Assembly (NCBI GenBank): GCA_905214425.1
Contig: CAJMLY010000016.1
Coordinates: 1-45,780 of the forward strand
DNA: 45,780 bases
Direction of reading: 5' to 3'
Source of the DNA: an uncultured bacterium
Lineage (GTDB): Bacteria > Actinomycetota > Coriobacteriia > Coriobacteriales > Coriobacteriaceae
The notes under the pieces are model-generated. The model was not told the origin of the DNA, made no database searches, and saw only the letters and a list, made by a program, of their open reading frames with translations. The first letter of the stretch is position 1; the number at the start of each line of letters is the position of its first letter. This document shows, in pieces, positions 15,728-22,317 of this stretch. Made by a program: the position numbers and the translations under genes.

Positions 15728-15944
15728 TAGCATCACCTTGTAAATCATTACAATAAGTACCTGTACAAATAGGATAATCGCATATCCGTATGCCTTTGAT
15801 GCGATAAATAGTTCGAATACCTGCTGATAGAACGAAAAATCAGATCGAGAATCGTTGTAGATTCCAACAAGAAATGATCCTTGGCGGCATCGTTACTAAA
15901 CCGTACAGTGAAGCAACGTAAAGCTTTCGCTGAGAGGAGCGATG
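15728..15944. promoter_or_regulatory. Divergent promoter/operator region
   Basis: AT-rich gap between pucR-like and the cyclodeaminase-like gene. It contains short palindromes that could bind a dimeric regulator: GTACCTGTAC (15768-15777) and GCATATCCGTATGC (15780-15793). No -10/-35 pair stands out clearly. Confidence 0.4.
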
Positions 15945-16976
15945 ATGGGGCAGATGGTGGTGCTTTCGGCCGAGGAAGTTTCCAAGGTGCTGACGATCGA
16001 GGATGCAATCGCTGCCGTGGAGGAGGCATATCGCCAGAAGGCAACGGGCAAGGGTGTTGCGTGGCCGATGGTATATGAGCAGTTCGAACCCGGCGTGGCC
16101 GATATGGATATCCGCTCGGGCGAGTTGGCGGGAAGCGGCCTCTTCGGCCTCAAGCTCACTGCTTGGTTCTCTCAGAATCCCAAAAAGGGGCTGCCCGAGA
16201 TCTTTGGCACCACGCTGCTGTGCGACAACGCGACGGGAGAGCCGTTGGCGCTGCTCAATGCCTCCGCCATCACTGGACTTCGCACCGGTGCCGCCGCTGC
16301 GCTCGGTGCCAAGTGGCTGGCTCGGGCGGATGCATCCAAACTGCTTGTTGCGGGTGCCGGCCATATGAGCACCTATATGGTGGCGGGCGTGCTCGCCGCC
16401 TGTCCCAAAGTGAGCGAGGTCAAGGTGTGGGAGCCGGTTTCCGATGCCGCGCCCGAGGCCCGCGTCGAGCGCATGCGAGACGAGGTCGCCCATATCTTGG
16501 GCGCCTGCGAGCATGCTCGCGAGGCATCCACCTATTCCATCGAGGCGACGGCTGACGGCCAAAGCGCTGCGGCAGAGGCCGACATCATCGTGACGATCAC
16601 GCCGGCGACCAAGCCCATCATCCCCGATGCATGGGTGCGCCCCGGTACGCATATCTCCTGTGTCGGTGCCGACATGCCCGGCAAGCAGGAGCTCGCCTCG
16701 GCGCTTGTCGCCCGTGCCGCTGTTTACGTCGACGACCGCGAGCAATCGGTCACGTCCGGTGAGCTGGAGATTCCGGTTGTCGAGGGCGCCATCACGCCCG
16801 AGGACATCAAAGCGGAGCTCGGCGAAGTCATCGCCGGCACGGCTACGGGTCGCTCGGATGACGAGCAGGTGACGGTGTTCGATACGTCGGGCATCGCCGT
16901 TCAGGACCTTTCGGCATCGAAAATCGCCTACGACCGCGCCGTCGAGGCAGGGCTGGGCACCGTGGTGGAACTGTAA
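15945..16976 (+). CDS. Ornithine cyclodeaminase/mu-crystallin family enzyme
   Basis: A 343-residue NAD(P)-dependent enzyme of the OCD/mu-crystallin family. It shows the substrate-side strand GLFGLKLTAWF (conserved lysine), the family motif ASAITGLRTGAAAALG, a Rossmann dinucleotide loop LLVAGAGHMS, and CVGADMPGKQEL holding the aspartate equivalent to the catalytic Asp of ornithine cyclodeaminase. Members deaminate ornithine, reduce cyclic imines or dehydrogenate opine-like amino acids, so the exact reaction is open. Of two adjacent ATGs, the one at 15945 is better spaced (5 bp) from AGGAG. The aminotransferase starts 24 bp downstream, so the two form an operon facing the PucR regulator. Confidence 0.88.
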   Translation: MGQMVVLSAEEVSKVLTIEDAIAAVEEAYRQKATGKGVAWPMVYEQFEPGVADMDIRSGELAGSGLFGLKLTAWFSQNPKKGLPEIFGTTLLCDNATGEPLALLNASAITGLRTGAAAALGAKWLARADASKLLVAGAGHMSTYMVAGVLAACPKVSEVKVWEPVSDAAPEARVERMRDEVAHILGACEHAREASTYSIEATADGQSAAAEADIIVTITPATKPIIPDAWVRPGTHISCVGADMPGKQELASALVARAAVYVDDREQSVTSGELEIPVVEGAITPEDIKAELGEVIAGTATGRSDDEQVTVFDTSGIAVQDLSASKIAYDRAVEAGLGTVVEL

Positions 16977-17000
16977 GAAAGTCAAGGAAAGGAAGCGACA

Positions 17001-18131
17001 ATGCAGATCAAGGATTTCGCCGTCGAGCAGTGGATGAACGAGTGGGAGACCAAGTGCACCCACAACGTTGCGGAGACGTGCGTCTACTCCCTCACGCTCG
17101 ACCAGCTGTTCGAGCTTACGAACACCGACAAGAAGGCGTGGCTCGATAGCCTGTGCTCGCGCCGATTCACCTACGGAGACATCGAGGGGCAGCCCGGCTT
17201 CCTCGAGGGGGTCGCGCGTCTCTATAAGACGGTCGAGCCCGGGCATATCGTGCCCACGCACGGCGCGACCGGTGCCAACTCCCTGGTTATTTCCACGCTC
17301 GTCGAACCGGGCGATCACGTAGTCTCCGTCAAGCCCACCTACCAGCAGCTTTACTCGATTCCCGAGATGTGCGGCGCGAAGGTCGATATCCTTCAGCTCG
17401 ACCGCAAGAACGGCTACCACGTCGACGTCGATGCGCTCGATGCTCTGGTGACCGACGATACCAAGCTCATCTGCATCAATAACCCGGACAACCCCACGGG
17501 CGCCCTGCTCGACACCGATACGCTCAAGGCGATTGTTGAGGTCGCACGCAAACACGACGCGTGGGTACTCTGCGACGAGGTCTACCGTCTGCTTACTCAG
17601 ACGGATGAGTACTCCGAGTCCGTGATCGACCTGTACGACAAGGCCATCGTCACCGCATCCATGTCCAAGGTCTGGTCGTTCGCCGGCCTGCGTCTGGGCT
17701 GGGCGGTCACCAAGAGCCCGGAGCTCCGTCGCGCGCTGCTCTCGCATCGTGACTACAACCTGATTTCCGCCGGCATATTCAGCGAGACGGTGGCGGAGTT
17801 GATTCTGGGCAACGCTTCCGTGATCCTTGAGCGCAGCCGTCGCATCGTCCGTCAGAACCTTGCTGTTCTGGAGAAGTGGGTCGAGAGCGAGCCGCACCTG
17901 TCGTTCGTTAAGCCCGAGGCGGGTACCACCGCGCTCGTGTATTACGACTACGACATCGACTCCAGGACGTTCTGCATCGACATGATTAAGAAGTCCGGCG
18001 CGCTCGTCACCCCGGGCGATTGCTTCGAGGAGCCCAAGAGCATGCGCATCGGCTATGCATACTCCGATAACACCGACGACCTGCAGAAGGGCCTGGATGC
18101 CATCTCTGCATACATGCGTACGCTCGAGTAG
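17001..18131 (+). CDS. Class I/II PLP-dependent aminotransferase
   Basis: The 376-residue fold-type I enzyme has HGATGANSLVISTLVEPGD (PLP phosphate loop region), INNPDNPTGALLD (Asn that contacts the PLP ring oxygen), WVLCDEVYR (Asp pairing with the PLP nitrogen), ASMSKVWSFAGLRLGW with Schiff-base Lys223, and RIGYAYSD near the end with the carboxylate-binding arginine. The N-terminal segment (IKDFAVEQWMNEWE) is typical of a Firmicutes/Actinobacteria subgroup of unknown substrate. It is co-transcribed with the cyclodeaminase-like enzyme, suggesting a joint amino-acid breakdown or conversion route under PucR control. AAGGAAG lies before the ATG. Confidence 0.9.
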   Translation: MQIKDFAVEQWMNEWETKCTHNVAETCVYSLTLDQLFELTNTDKKAWLDSLCSRRFTYGDIEGQPGFLEGVARLYKTVEPGHIVPTHGATGANSLVISTLVEPGDHVVSVKPTYQQLYSIPEMCGAKVDILQLDRKNGYHVDVDALDALVTDDTKLICINNPDNPTGALLDTDTLKAIVEVARKHDAWVLCDEVYRLLTQTDEYSESVIDLYDKAIVTASMSKVWSFAGLRLGWAVTKSPELRRALLSHRDYNLISAGIFSETVAELILGNASVILERSRRIVRQNLAVLEKWVESEPHLSFVKPEAGTTALVYYDYDIDSRTFCIDMIKKSGALVTPGDCFEEPKSMRIGYAYSDNTDDLQKGLDAISAYMRTLE

Positions 18132-18150
18132 AGGCTCGAGGTCGAAGTGA

Positions 18151-18188
18151 TGGGGCCGATCGGTTTAGGACCGGTCGGCCCCTATTTT
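18151..18188 (+). terminator. Intrinsic terminator
   Basis: GGGGCCGATCGG (18152-18163) pairs with CCGGTCGGCCCC (18171-18182) with one G-T pair, then TATTTT. It ends the cyclodeaminase/aminotransferase operon. Confidence 0.88.
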
Positions 18189-18224
18189 CTCTCAAGGCTA
18201 CCGAACACTATTGTCACATTAGAT

Positions 18225-18263
18225 GCCCACGGGGTCGCATCGCTGCGACGCCGTGGGCATAAT
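18225..18263 (+). promoter_or_regulatory. Palindrome abutting the -10 of the BceRS-like operon
   Basis: GCCCACGG-g-GTCGCA (18225-18239) is perfectly mirrored by TGCGAC-g-CCGTGGGC (18244-18258) across a 4-nt centre. A -10-like CATAAT begins on the last base of the palindrome, 38 bp before the regulator ATG. It could be an operator for autoregulation or a hairpin in an upstream transcript. Confidence 0.5.
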
Positions 18264-18301
18264 GGTGTGGAAGGTGCAAGTTACGCGAAATGGGAGGACA
18301 C

Positions 18302-18973
18302 ATGGCGCTGATCTATGTCGTTGAGGACGACGAGCCCATTCGTCGTGAGCTTATCGACATCCTTGCCCGCGCCGGGTTTGAAGTCGAGGCCTGCGAATCG
18401 TTTGAGCATGTCTCGCGCGATATTCTCGCCGCCGCGCCCGACCTGGTGCTGCTCGACCTCACGCTCCCTGTCAAAGACGGCCAGCACATCTGCCATGAGG
18501 TCCGTCGCGAATCCGAGGTTCCCATCATCGTTCTCACGTCGCGCACGACCGAGATCGACGAGGTCATGGCCATGACGCTCGGCGCGGACGACTTTGTTCC
18601 CAAGCCCTACAGCGCGCGCGTGCTCGTGGCGCGCATCAACGCACTGCTGCGTCGCACCACGGCGGCAGGCGAGCGCAGCACACTTGTCCACAAGGGGCTG
18701 GAGCTCGACCTCGCACGCTCCATGGTCACCAACACACAAACGGGCACCAGCACCGAGCTCACCAAAAACGAGCTGCGTATCCTCTCGCTGCTTCTGAGCC
18801 GCGCGGGCAAGATCGTTTCGCGCTCGGCCATCATGCAGGACCTGTGGGACTCCGACGCCTTTGTGGACGACAACACGCTTACCGTCAACATCAACCGCCT
18901 GCGCACCACGCTCGAAAAAATCGGCATCAAGGGGTATTTGACGACGCACCGCGGCCAGGGCTATTCGGTCTAG
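18302..18973 (+). CDS. OmpR-family response regulator (BceR-like)
   Basis: A 223-residue regulator: receiver domain with EDD (8-10), phospho-acceptor Asp52 (LVLLDLTLP), Ser80 and Lys101 (PKPY), then an OmpR-type winged helix (LTKNELRILSLLLSR ... TVNINRLRTTLEKIG ... THRGQGYSV). The ATG at 18302 follows GGGAGGA by 5 bp; an in-frame ATG four codons earlier lies on top of that site and is rejected. It is followed after 9 bp by an intramembrane-sensing kinase. Pairs of this kind (BceRS, GraRS, VraRS-like) usually respond to cell-wall-active peptides. Confidence 0.9.
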   Translation: MALIYVVEDDEPIRRELIDILARAGFEVEACESFEHVSRDILAAAPDLVLLDLTLPVKDGQHICHEVRRESEVPIIVLTSRTTEIDEVMAMTLGADDFVPKPYSARVLVARINALLRRTTAAGERSTLVHKGLELDLARSMVTNTQTGTSTELTKNELRILSLLLSRAGKIVSRSAIMQDLWDSDAFVDDNTLTVNINRLRTTLEKIGIKGYLTTHRGQGYSV

Positions 18974-18982
18974 GGGCCGGCT

Positions 18983-20026
18983 ATGTCGTTTGGCAAATTC
19001 TTTAAAGATGCGCTGCTTCCCGTCGCCGTGTGGACGTGCGGCGTGCTGCTGAGCTGCTTTGTGCTGACGGTCGCCGGCGCACCCGTTTCTATCGTGGTCG
19101 TGGCGGTCGGCGTGTCCTTTATCTTTGGTATGCTCGGCATCGTGATCGAGTACGCACGCCGTCGTCGTTTTCTGCGCCAGCTGGAGCGTGCGGCCGAGGA
19201 GCTCGAGAGTCCCGCATGGGTACAGGAGATGGTGCAATGCCCGACCTATGCCGAGGGCGAGCTCGAGTACGAGGTCTTGCGCCGGGTGGGCAAAGCCGCT
19301 TGCGACGAGGTTGCCGAAGGCCGGCGTCAGACCGATGACTATCGCGACTATATCGAGAGCTGGGTCCACGAGGCCAAGCTGCCCCTGGCGGCGGCTCACC
19401 TGATTTTGGAAAACCTGGACAGCAGCGAAGACGACCTGTCGCGCGTGGACGACCTGGCACGCGAACTTGCCCGCGTGGAGCGCTATATCGACCAGGCGCT
19501 CTACTATGCGCGCTCGGAGGTTGTGGAGCGCGATTACCTGATTCGACGTTGGAACCTCAAGGCTCTGGTGACGGGCGCAATCAAGGCCAATGCGCGTGAG
19601 CTCATCGCGGCACACGTGGCGCCGGTGTGCGAGAACCTCGACTTTGAGGTCTTTACCGACGAGAAGTGGCTCGAGTTTATTCTGGGCCAGCTCATTCAGA
19701 ACAGCATTAAATATGCGCGTGAGGACGGCGCAAAGATCGTGTTTTCGGGTGCGTTGCTGGACGAGGGTCTGGCAAGCGAGCGCATCGAGCTCACCGTTGC
19801 GGACAACGGCTGTGGCGTTTGTGCGGCAGACCTGCCGCGCGTGTTCGAGAAGGGCTTTACCGGCGACAACGGCCGCACCACCAAGCGTGCAACGGGTATT
19901 GGCCTCTACCTGGTGGCGCGCCTGTGCTCCAAGATGGGCATCGACGTCACCGCGGCATCCGAGCCGGGCGAAGGCTTCGTCGTAACATTCGTCTTCTCAA
20001 CCAACAAGTTCCAATACTTTGAGTAG
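18983..20026 (+). CDS. Intramembrane-sensing histidine kinase (BceS-like)
   Basis: The 347-residue kinase has two transmembrane helices (about 11-31 and 35-56) joined by only a few residues, so there is no extracellular sensor domain. The H-box DYRDYIESWVHEAKLPL (His129) is the BceS/GraS type rather than SHELRTP. The ATPase domain has QLIQNSIKYA, ADNGCGV, FEKGFTG and GIGLYLVARL. Such kinases normally sense through a BceAB-type ABC transporter encoded next to them. None is present here, so the transporter is elsewhere or missing. It is co-transcribed with the regulator before it. Confidence 0.9.
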   Translation: MSFGKFFKDALLPVAVWTCGVLLSCFVLTVAGAPVSIVVVAVGVSFIFGMLGIVIEYARRRRFLRQLERAAEELESPAWVQEMVQCPTYAEGELEYEVLRRVGKAACDEVAEGRRQTDDYRDYIESWVHEAKLPLAAAHLILENLDSSEDDLSRVDDLARELARVERYIDQALYYARSEVVERDYLIRRWNLKALVTGAIKANARELIAAHVAPVCENLDFEVFTDEKWLEFILGQLIQNSIKYAREDGAKIVFSGALLDEGLASERIELTVADNGCGVCAADLPRVFEKGFTGDNGRTTKRATGIGLYLVARLCSKMGIDVTAASEPGEGFVVTFVFSTNKFQYFE

Positions 20027-20050
20027 CCAGCCCGTCTTACGGTGCGGACG

Positions 20051-20109
20051 GCTATGTTCCCGAACGTGAACTTAGCTAAGGCAATTGGCGCTATGTTCCC
20101 GAACGTGAA
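20051..20109. repeat. 20-bp direct repeat, two copies
   Basis: GCTATGTTCCCGAACGTGAA occurs identically at 20051-20070 and 20090-20109. Outer bases GGCTAT (20050-20055) and ATAGCC (20111-20116) are mutually complementary. No protein is encoded. Confidence 0.85.
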
Positions 20110-20149
20110 TATAGCCGCAAGGATTTAAATGAATCGCCCCATAAAAAAC

Positions 20150-20180
20150 GTGCCGCCCCAAACGGGGCGGCACGCCATCT
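20150..20180. terminator. Bidirectional terminator
   Basis: GTGCCGCCCC (20150-20159) pairs with GGGGCGGCAC (20164-20173). On the minus strand it is followed by GTTTTTTAT, on the plus strand by CATCTTTTAT. It separates the kinase gene (+) from the stress-protein gene (-). Confidence 0.9.
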
Positions 20181-20215
20181 TTTATCAGCCAACTCGTTGA
20201 AGTACGGTGACGAAG

Positions 20216-20306
20216 GCGCAAGGCCGGGAGGGGTTATCTAAGCCGACATCCCGCAGCCGCGAAGCGGCGAGGACGTCGGCGTGATAACCCCGCAGGCCCT
20301 GCGCCG
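20216..20306. repeat. Long inverted repeat after the stress-protein gene
   Basis: Arms around GGGGTTATC (20231-20239) and GATAACCCC (20284-20292) are flanked by GGCGCAAGGCC and GGCCCTGCGCC. Inside are GCCGAC/GTCGGC and CAGCCGC-GAA-GCGGCG, so the whole folds as a branched hairpin. It starts 13 bp past the stop codon of the leftward gene. It fills most of the gap 20181-20318. Confidence 0.75.
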
Positions 20307-20318
20307 GCGGGAAGGAAC

Positions 20319-20756
20319 CTACTTCACGACCAAGATGTCGCAGTCGGTGTTGCGCAGCAGGAACGTCGAAATCGAACCCAGCAGCGCATACTTGATCGAG
20401 GACAGGCCGCGTGCGCCGCAGAGCACCAGGTCGGGCTTAACCACGTCGAGCATCTCGTCCTTGAGCGTCTCGCGAATACGGCCGGCGCGAATCATAACCT
20501 CGACCTCGGGAATATCGGGATTGGCCTTGGCCTCTTCGAGCTGCTTGGCGATGGAGTTCTTAAATGCCTCCTCTAGGCCGTTGACCAGATCGACCGGATA
20601 GGAACCGGCGCTCTCGAGCGCCGTGGAATCGATAACGTGGCCGATGATTAGCTTGGCGCCGTTGTTCGCGGCGACCTTGATGGCGCGTGCGAGCACAAAA
20701 TCCTGCTGCTCAGTACCATCGAGTGAAACAAATACCTTGGTGTAGCCCTCGTTCAT
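20319..20756 (-). CDS. Universal stress protein (UspA family)
   Basis: The 145-residue single-domain UspA protein opens with YTKVFVSLDGTEQQDFVLARA and carries the ATP-binding pattern G-2x-G-9x-G-S in GARGLSSIKYALLGSIS, ending TDCDILVVK. This suggests the nucleotide-binding subclass. Such proteins are cytoplasmic and aid survival under stress; the specific role is not predictable. GGAGG precedes the ATG. It is monocistronic, with a terminator on its strand at 20150-20173. Confidence 0.92.
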   Translation of the reverse strand: MNEGYTKVFVSLDGTEQQDFVLARAIKVAANNGAKLIIGHVIDSTALESAGSYPVDLVNGLEEAFKNSIAKQLEEAKANPDIPEVEVMIRAGRIRETLKDEMLDVVKPDLVLCGARGLSSIKYALLGSISTFLLRNTDCDILVVK

Positions 20757-21003
20757 GGTTTCCTCCTTGGTCTATCGCACGGGCGCGGGGCTCGTGCCTC
20801 GGGCGGGCGCGGGCGCGTTGGCCGCCGAACACTTTATCTTGTTGCAGTTATACCCAAGGATTTCGGTTTGACCGCTCGCAATTCTGTGAACGGACGAGTT
20901 TTTTGGTAAGGGTAGGCGCAGACGCGCCCGAACGGTTGATAATGGGACATCGCCCGCACCGTCCGCAGAACAATATCGGCGGGTGTCTAACGAGGGGGTC
21001 CCT

Positions 21004-21984
21004 TTGGATATCATCGAGCTTCTAAAATCTGCCTTCATGGGCCTGGTCGAGGGCATCACCGAATGGCTGCCTGTTTCGTCGACCGGTCACATGATCTTGG
21101 TGGACGAGTTCGTCAAGATGAACGTGAGCGAGACGTTCTGGAACATGTTCCTGGTCGTGATTCAGCTCGGCGCCATTCTGGCCGTCTGCGTGCTGTTCTT
21201 CCATGAGCTCAATCCGTTCTCGCCCAGCAAGGGCAAGGAGGGCCGCCGCGACACCTGGGTGCTGTGGGGCAAGATTGTGCTTGGCTGCATTCCCGCCGCG
21301 GCAATCGGCCTGCCGCTCAACGACTGGATGGAGGAGCATTTCTACAATGCTCCCGTCGTGGCGCTGGCGCTCATTGTGTACGGTGTGCTGTTTATCGTGA
21401 TCGAGAACTGGCGCGCGAGCAAGCGCGAGGAAATGGCTGTTGCCGGTTCGTTTGGTTCGCGTGCTGTGGTGTCGGGTGGACGTCCCGCCGGTGCGCACTT
21501 TGCGGCACCCGCCGCGGCTACCGCTGAGGATGAGGACGATGACGAGAATCTGGACTTTGGCTCCATCGCCACGCTCGAGGACCTGAGCTGGAAGACTGCG
21601 CTGGGTATCGGCTGCTTCCAGGTGCTTTCGCTGGTGCCTGGTACGTCTCGCTCCGGTTCTACCATCATCGGCGGCCTGCTTTTGGGCTGCACGCGTTCGG
21701 TGGCGTCCAAGTTTACGTTCTTCCTGGCCATCCCGGTCATGTTTGGCGCGAGTGCGCTCAAGCTGGTCAAGTACTTCATCAAGGGCGGCACGTTCGGTGC
21801 CAACGAGGTCGCTATCCTGGGCGTGGGCTGCGTTGTGGCCTTTGTGGTTTCGCTCATCGCCATCAAGTGGCTCATGGGCTTCGTCCGCCGTCACGACTTC
21901 AAGTGCTTCGGTGTCTACCGCATCATCCTGGGCATCGTAGTGCTCGCATACTTCTTCGTTCTGGAGCCGATGCTCGGCCTCTAA
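21004..21984 (+). CDS. uppP: Undecaprenyl-diphosphatase
   Basis: This integral membrane phosphatase recycles undecaprenyl diphosphate to the monophosphate carrier for peptidoglycan synthesis and gives bacitracin tolerance. It shows EGITEWLPVSSTGHMI at the start and LVPGTSRSGSTIIGGLLLG, the two catalytic motifs. At 326 residues it is longer than the usual 265-280 because a hydrophilic loop of about 55 residues, rich in Ala and ending EDEDDDENLDFG (about 145-195), separates the two halves. TTG 21004 is chosen since GAGGGGG (20992-20998) is 5 bp before it and the conserved DIIELLKS follows; GTG 20983 would place the site inside the gene. A terminator follows at 22029. Confidence 0.95.
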   Translation: MDIIELLKSAFMGLVEGITEWLPVSSTGHMILVDEFVKMNVSETFWNMFLVVIQLGAILAVCVLFFHELNPFSPSKGKEGRRDTWVLWGKIVLGCIPAAAIGLPLNDWMEEHFYNAPVVALALIVYGVLFIVIENWRASKREEMAVAGSFGSRAVVSGGRPAGAHFAAPAAATAEDEDDDENLDFGSIATLEDLSWKTALGIGCFQVLSLVPGTSRSGSTIIGGLLLGCTRSVASKFTFFLAIPVMFGASALKLVKYFIKGGTFGANEVAILGVGCVVAFVVSLIAIKWLMGFVRRHDFKCFGVYRIILGIVVLAYFFVLEPMLGL

Positions 21985-22028
21985 CTTAGTCGACACTGCG
22001 CGGCGGCCAGGGCGACAACTTGTCATTC

Positions 22029-22070
22029 AAAGGGGGTGGCATGACCAAAAGGTCTATGCCGCCCCCTTTT
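22029..22070 (+). terminator. Intrinsic terminator after uppP
   Basis: AAGGGGGTGGCATGACC pairs with GGTCTATGCCGCCCCCTT around AAAA with minor mismatches, ending in TTTT. Confidence 0.85.
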
Positions 22071-22145
22071 CATGCCAATTTGTTCGCCCTGACCGTCGCT
22101 CGCTGCTGCTGCCATGACATCGGCGGTTTCGTGATTGTCAATAGA

Positions 22146-22178
22146 TTGGTGCAGACTAACCTGACCCCATTGCACCAA
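22146..22178. repeat. GGTGCA palindrome, copy 1
   Basis: TTGGTGCA (22146-22153) and TGCACCAA (22171-22178) flank AACCTGACCCCA. The reverse complement of 28516-28547 aligns to it over its whole length with about 80% identity. In the 333-bp gap 21985-22317 only the terminator, this element and the pcrA -10 box are recognisable. Confidence 0.75.
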
Positions 22179-22250
22179 ATCCGCTGGGGCGAGCCTGACG
22201 GTGACGCACGGAGTCGTGGTGTGATTTGCGTCGGTGTCCGCGCGGCTCGG

Positions 22251-22256
22251 TATACT
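22251..22256 (+). promoter_or_regulatory. -10 box for pcrA
   Basis: TATACT lies 61 bp before the pcrA ATG; TTGCGT 19 bp upstream is a possible but poorly spaced -35. Confidence 0.4.
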
Positions 22257-22317
22257 GGTACGGCTCAAACTATGGCGCTGCCCGCAGGCGCGCCGTCCGT
22301 CAGATGAGGAGTCGCCC

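Noticed and set aside
20051..20109. Possible CRISPR-like direct repeat
   Set aside because: Only two copies, a single 19-bp interval, no cas genes and complementary flanks; it fits a repeat remnant better.
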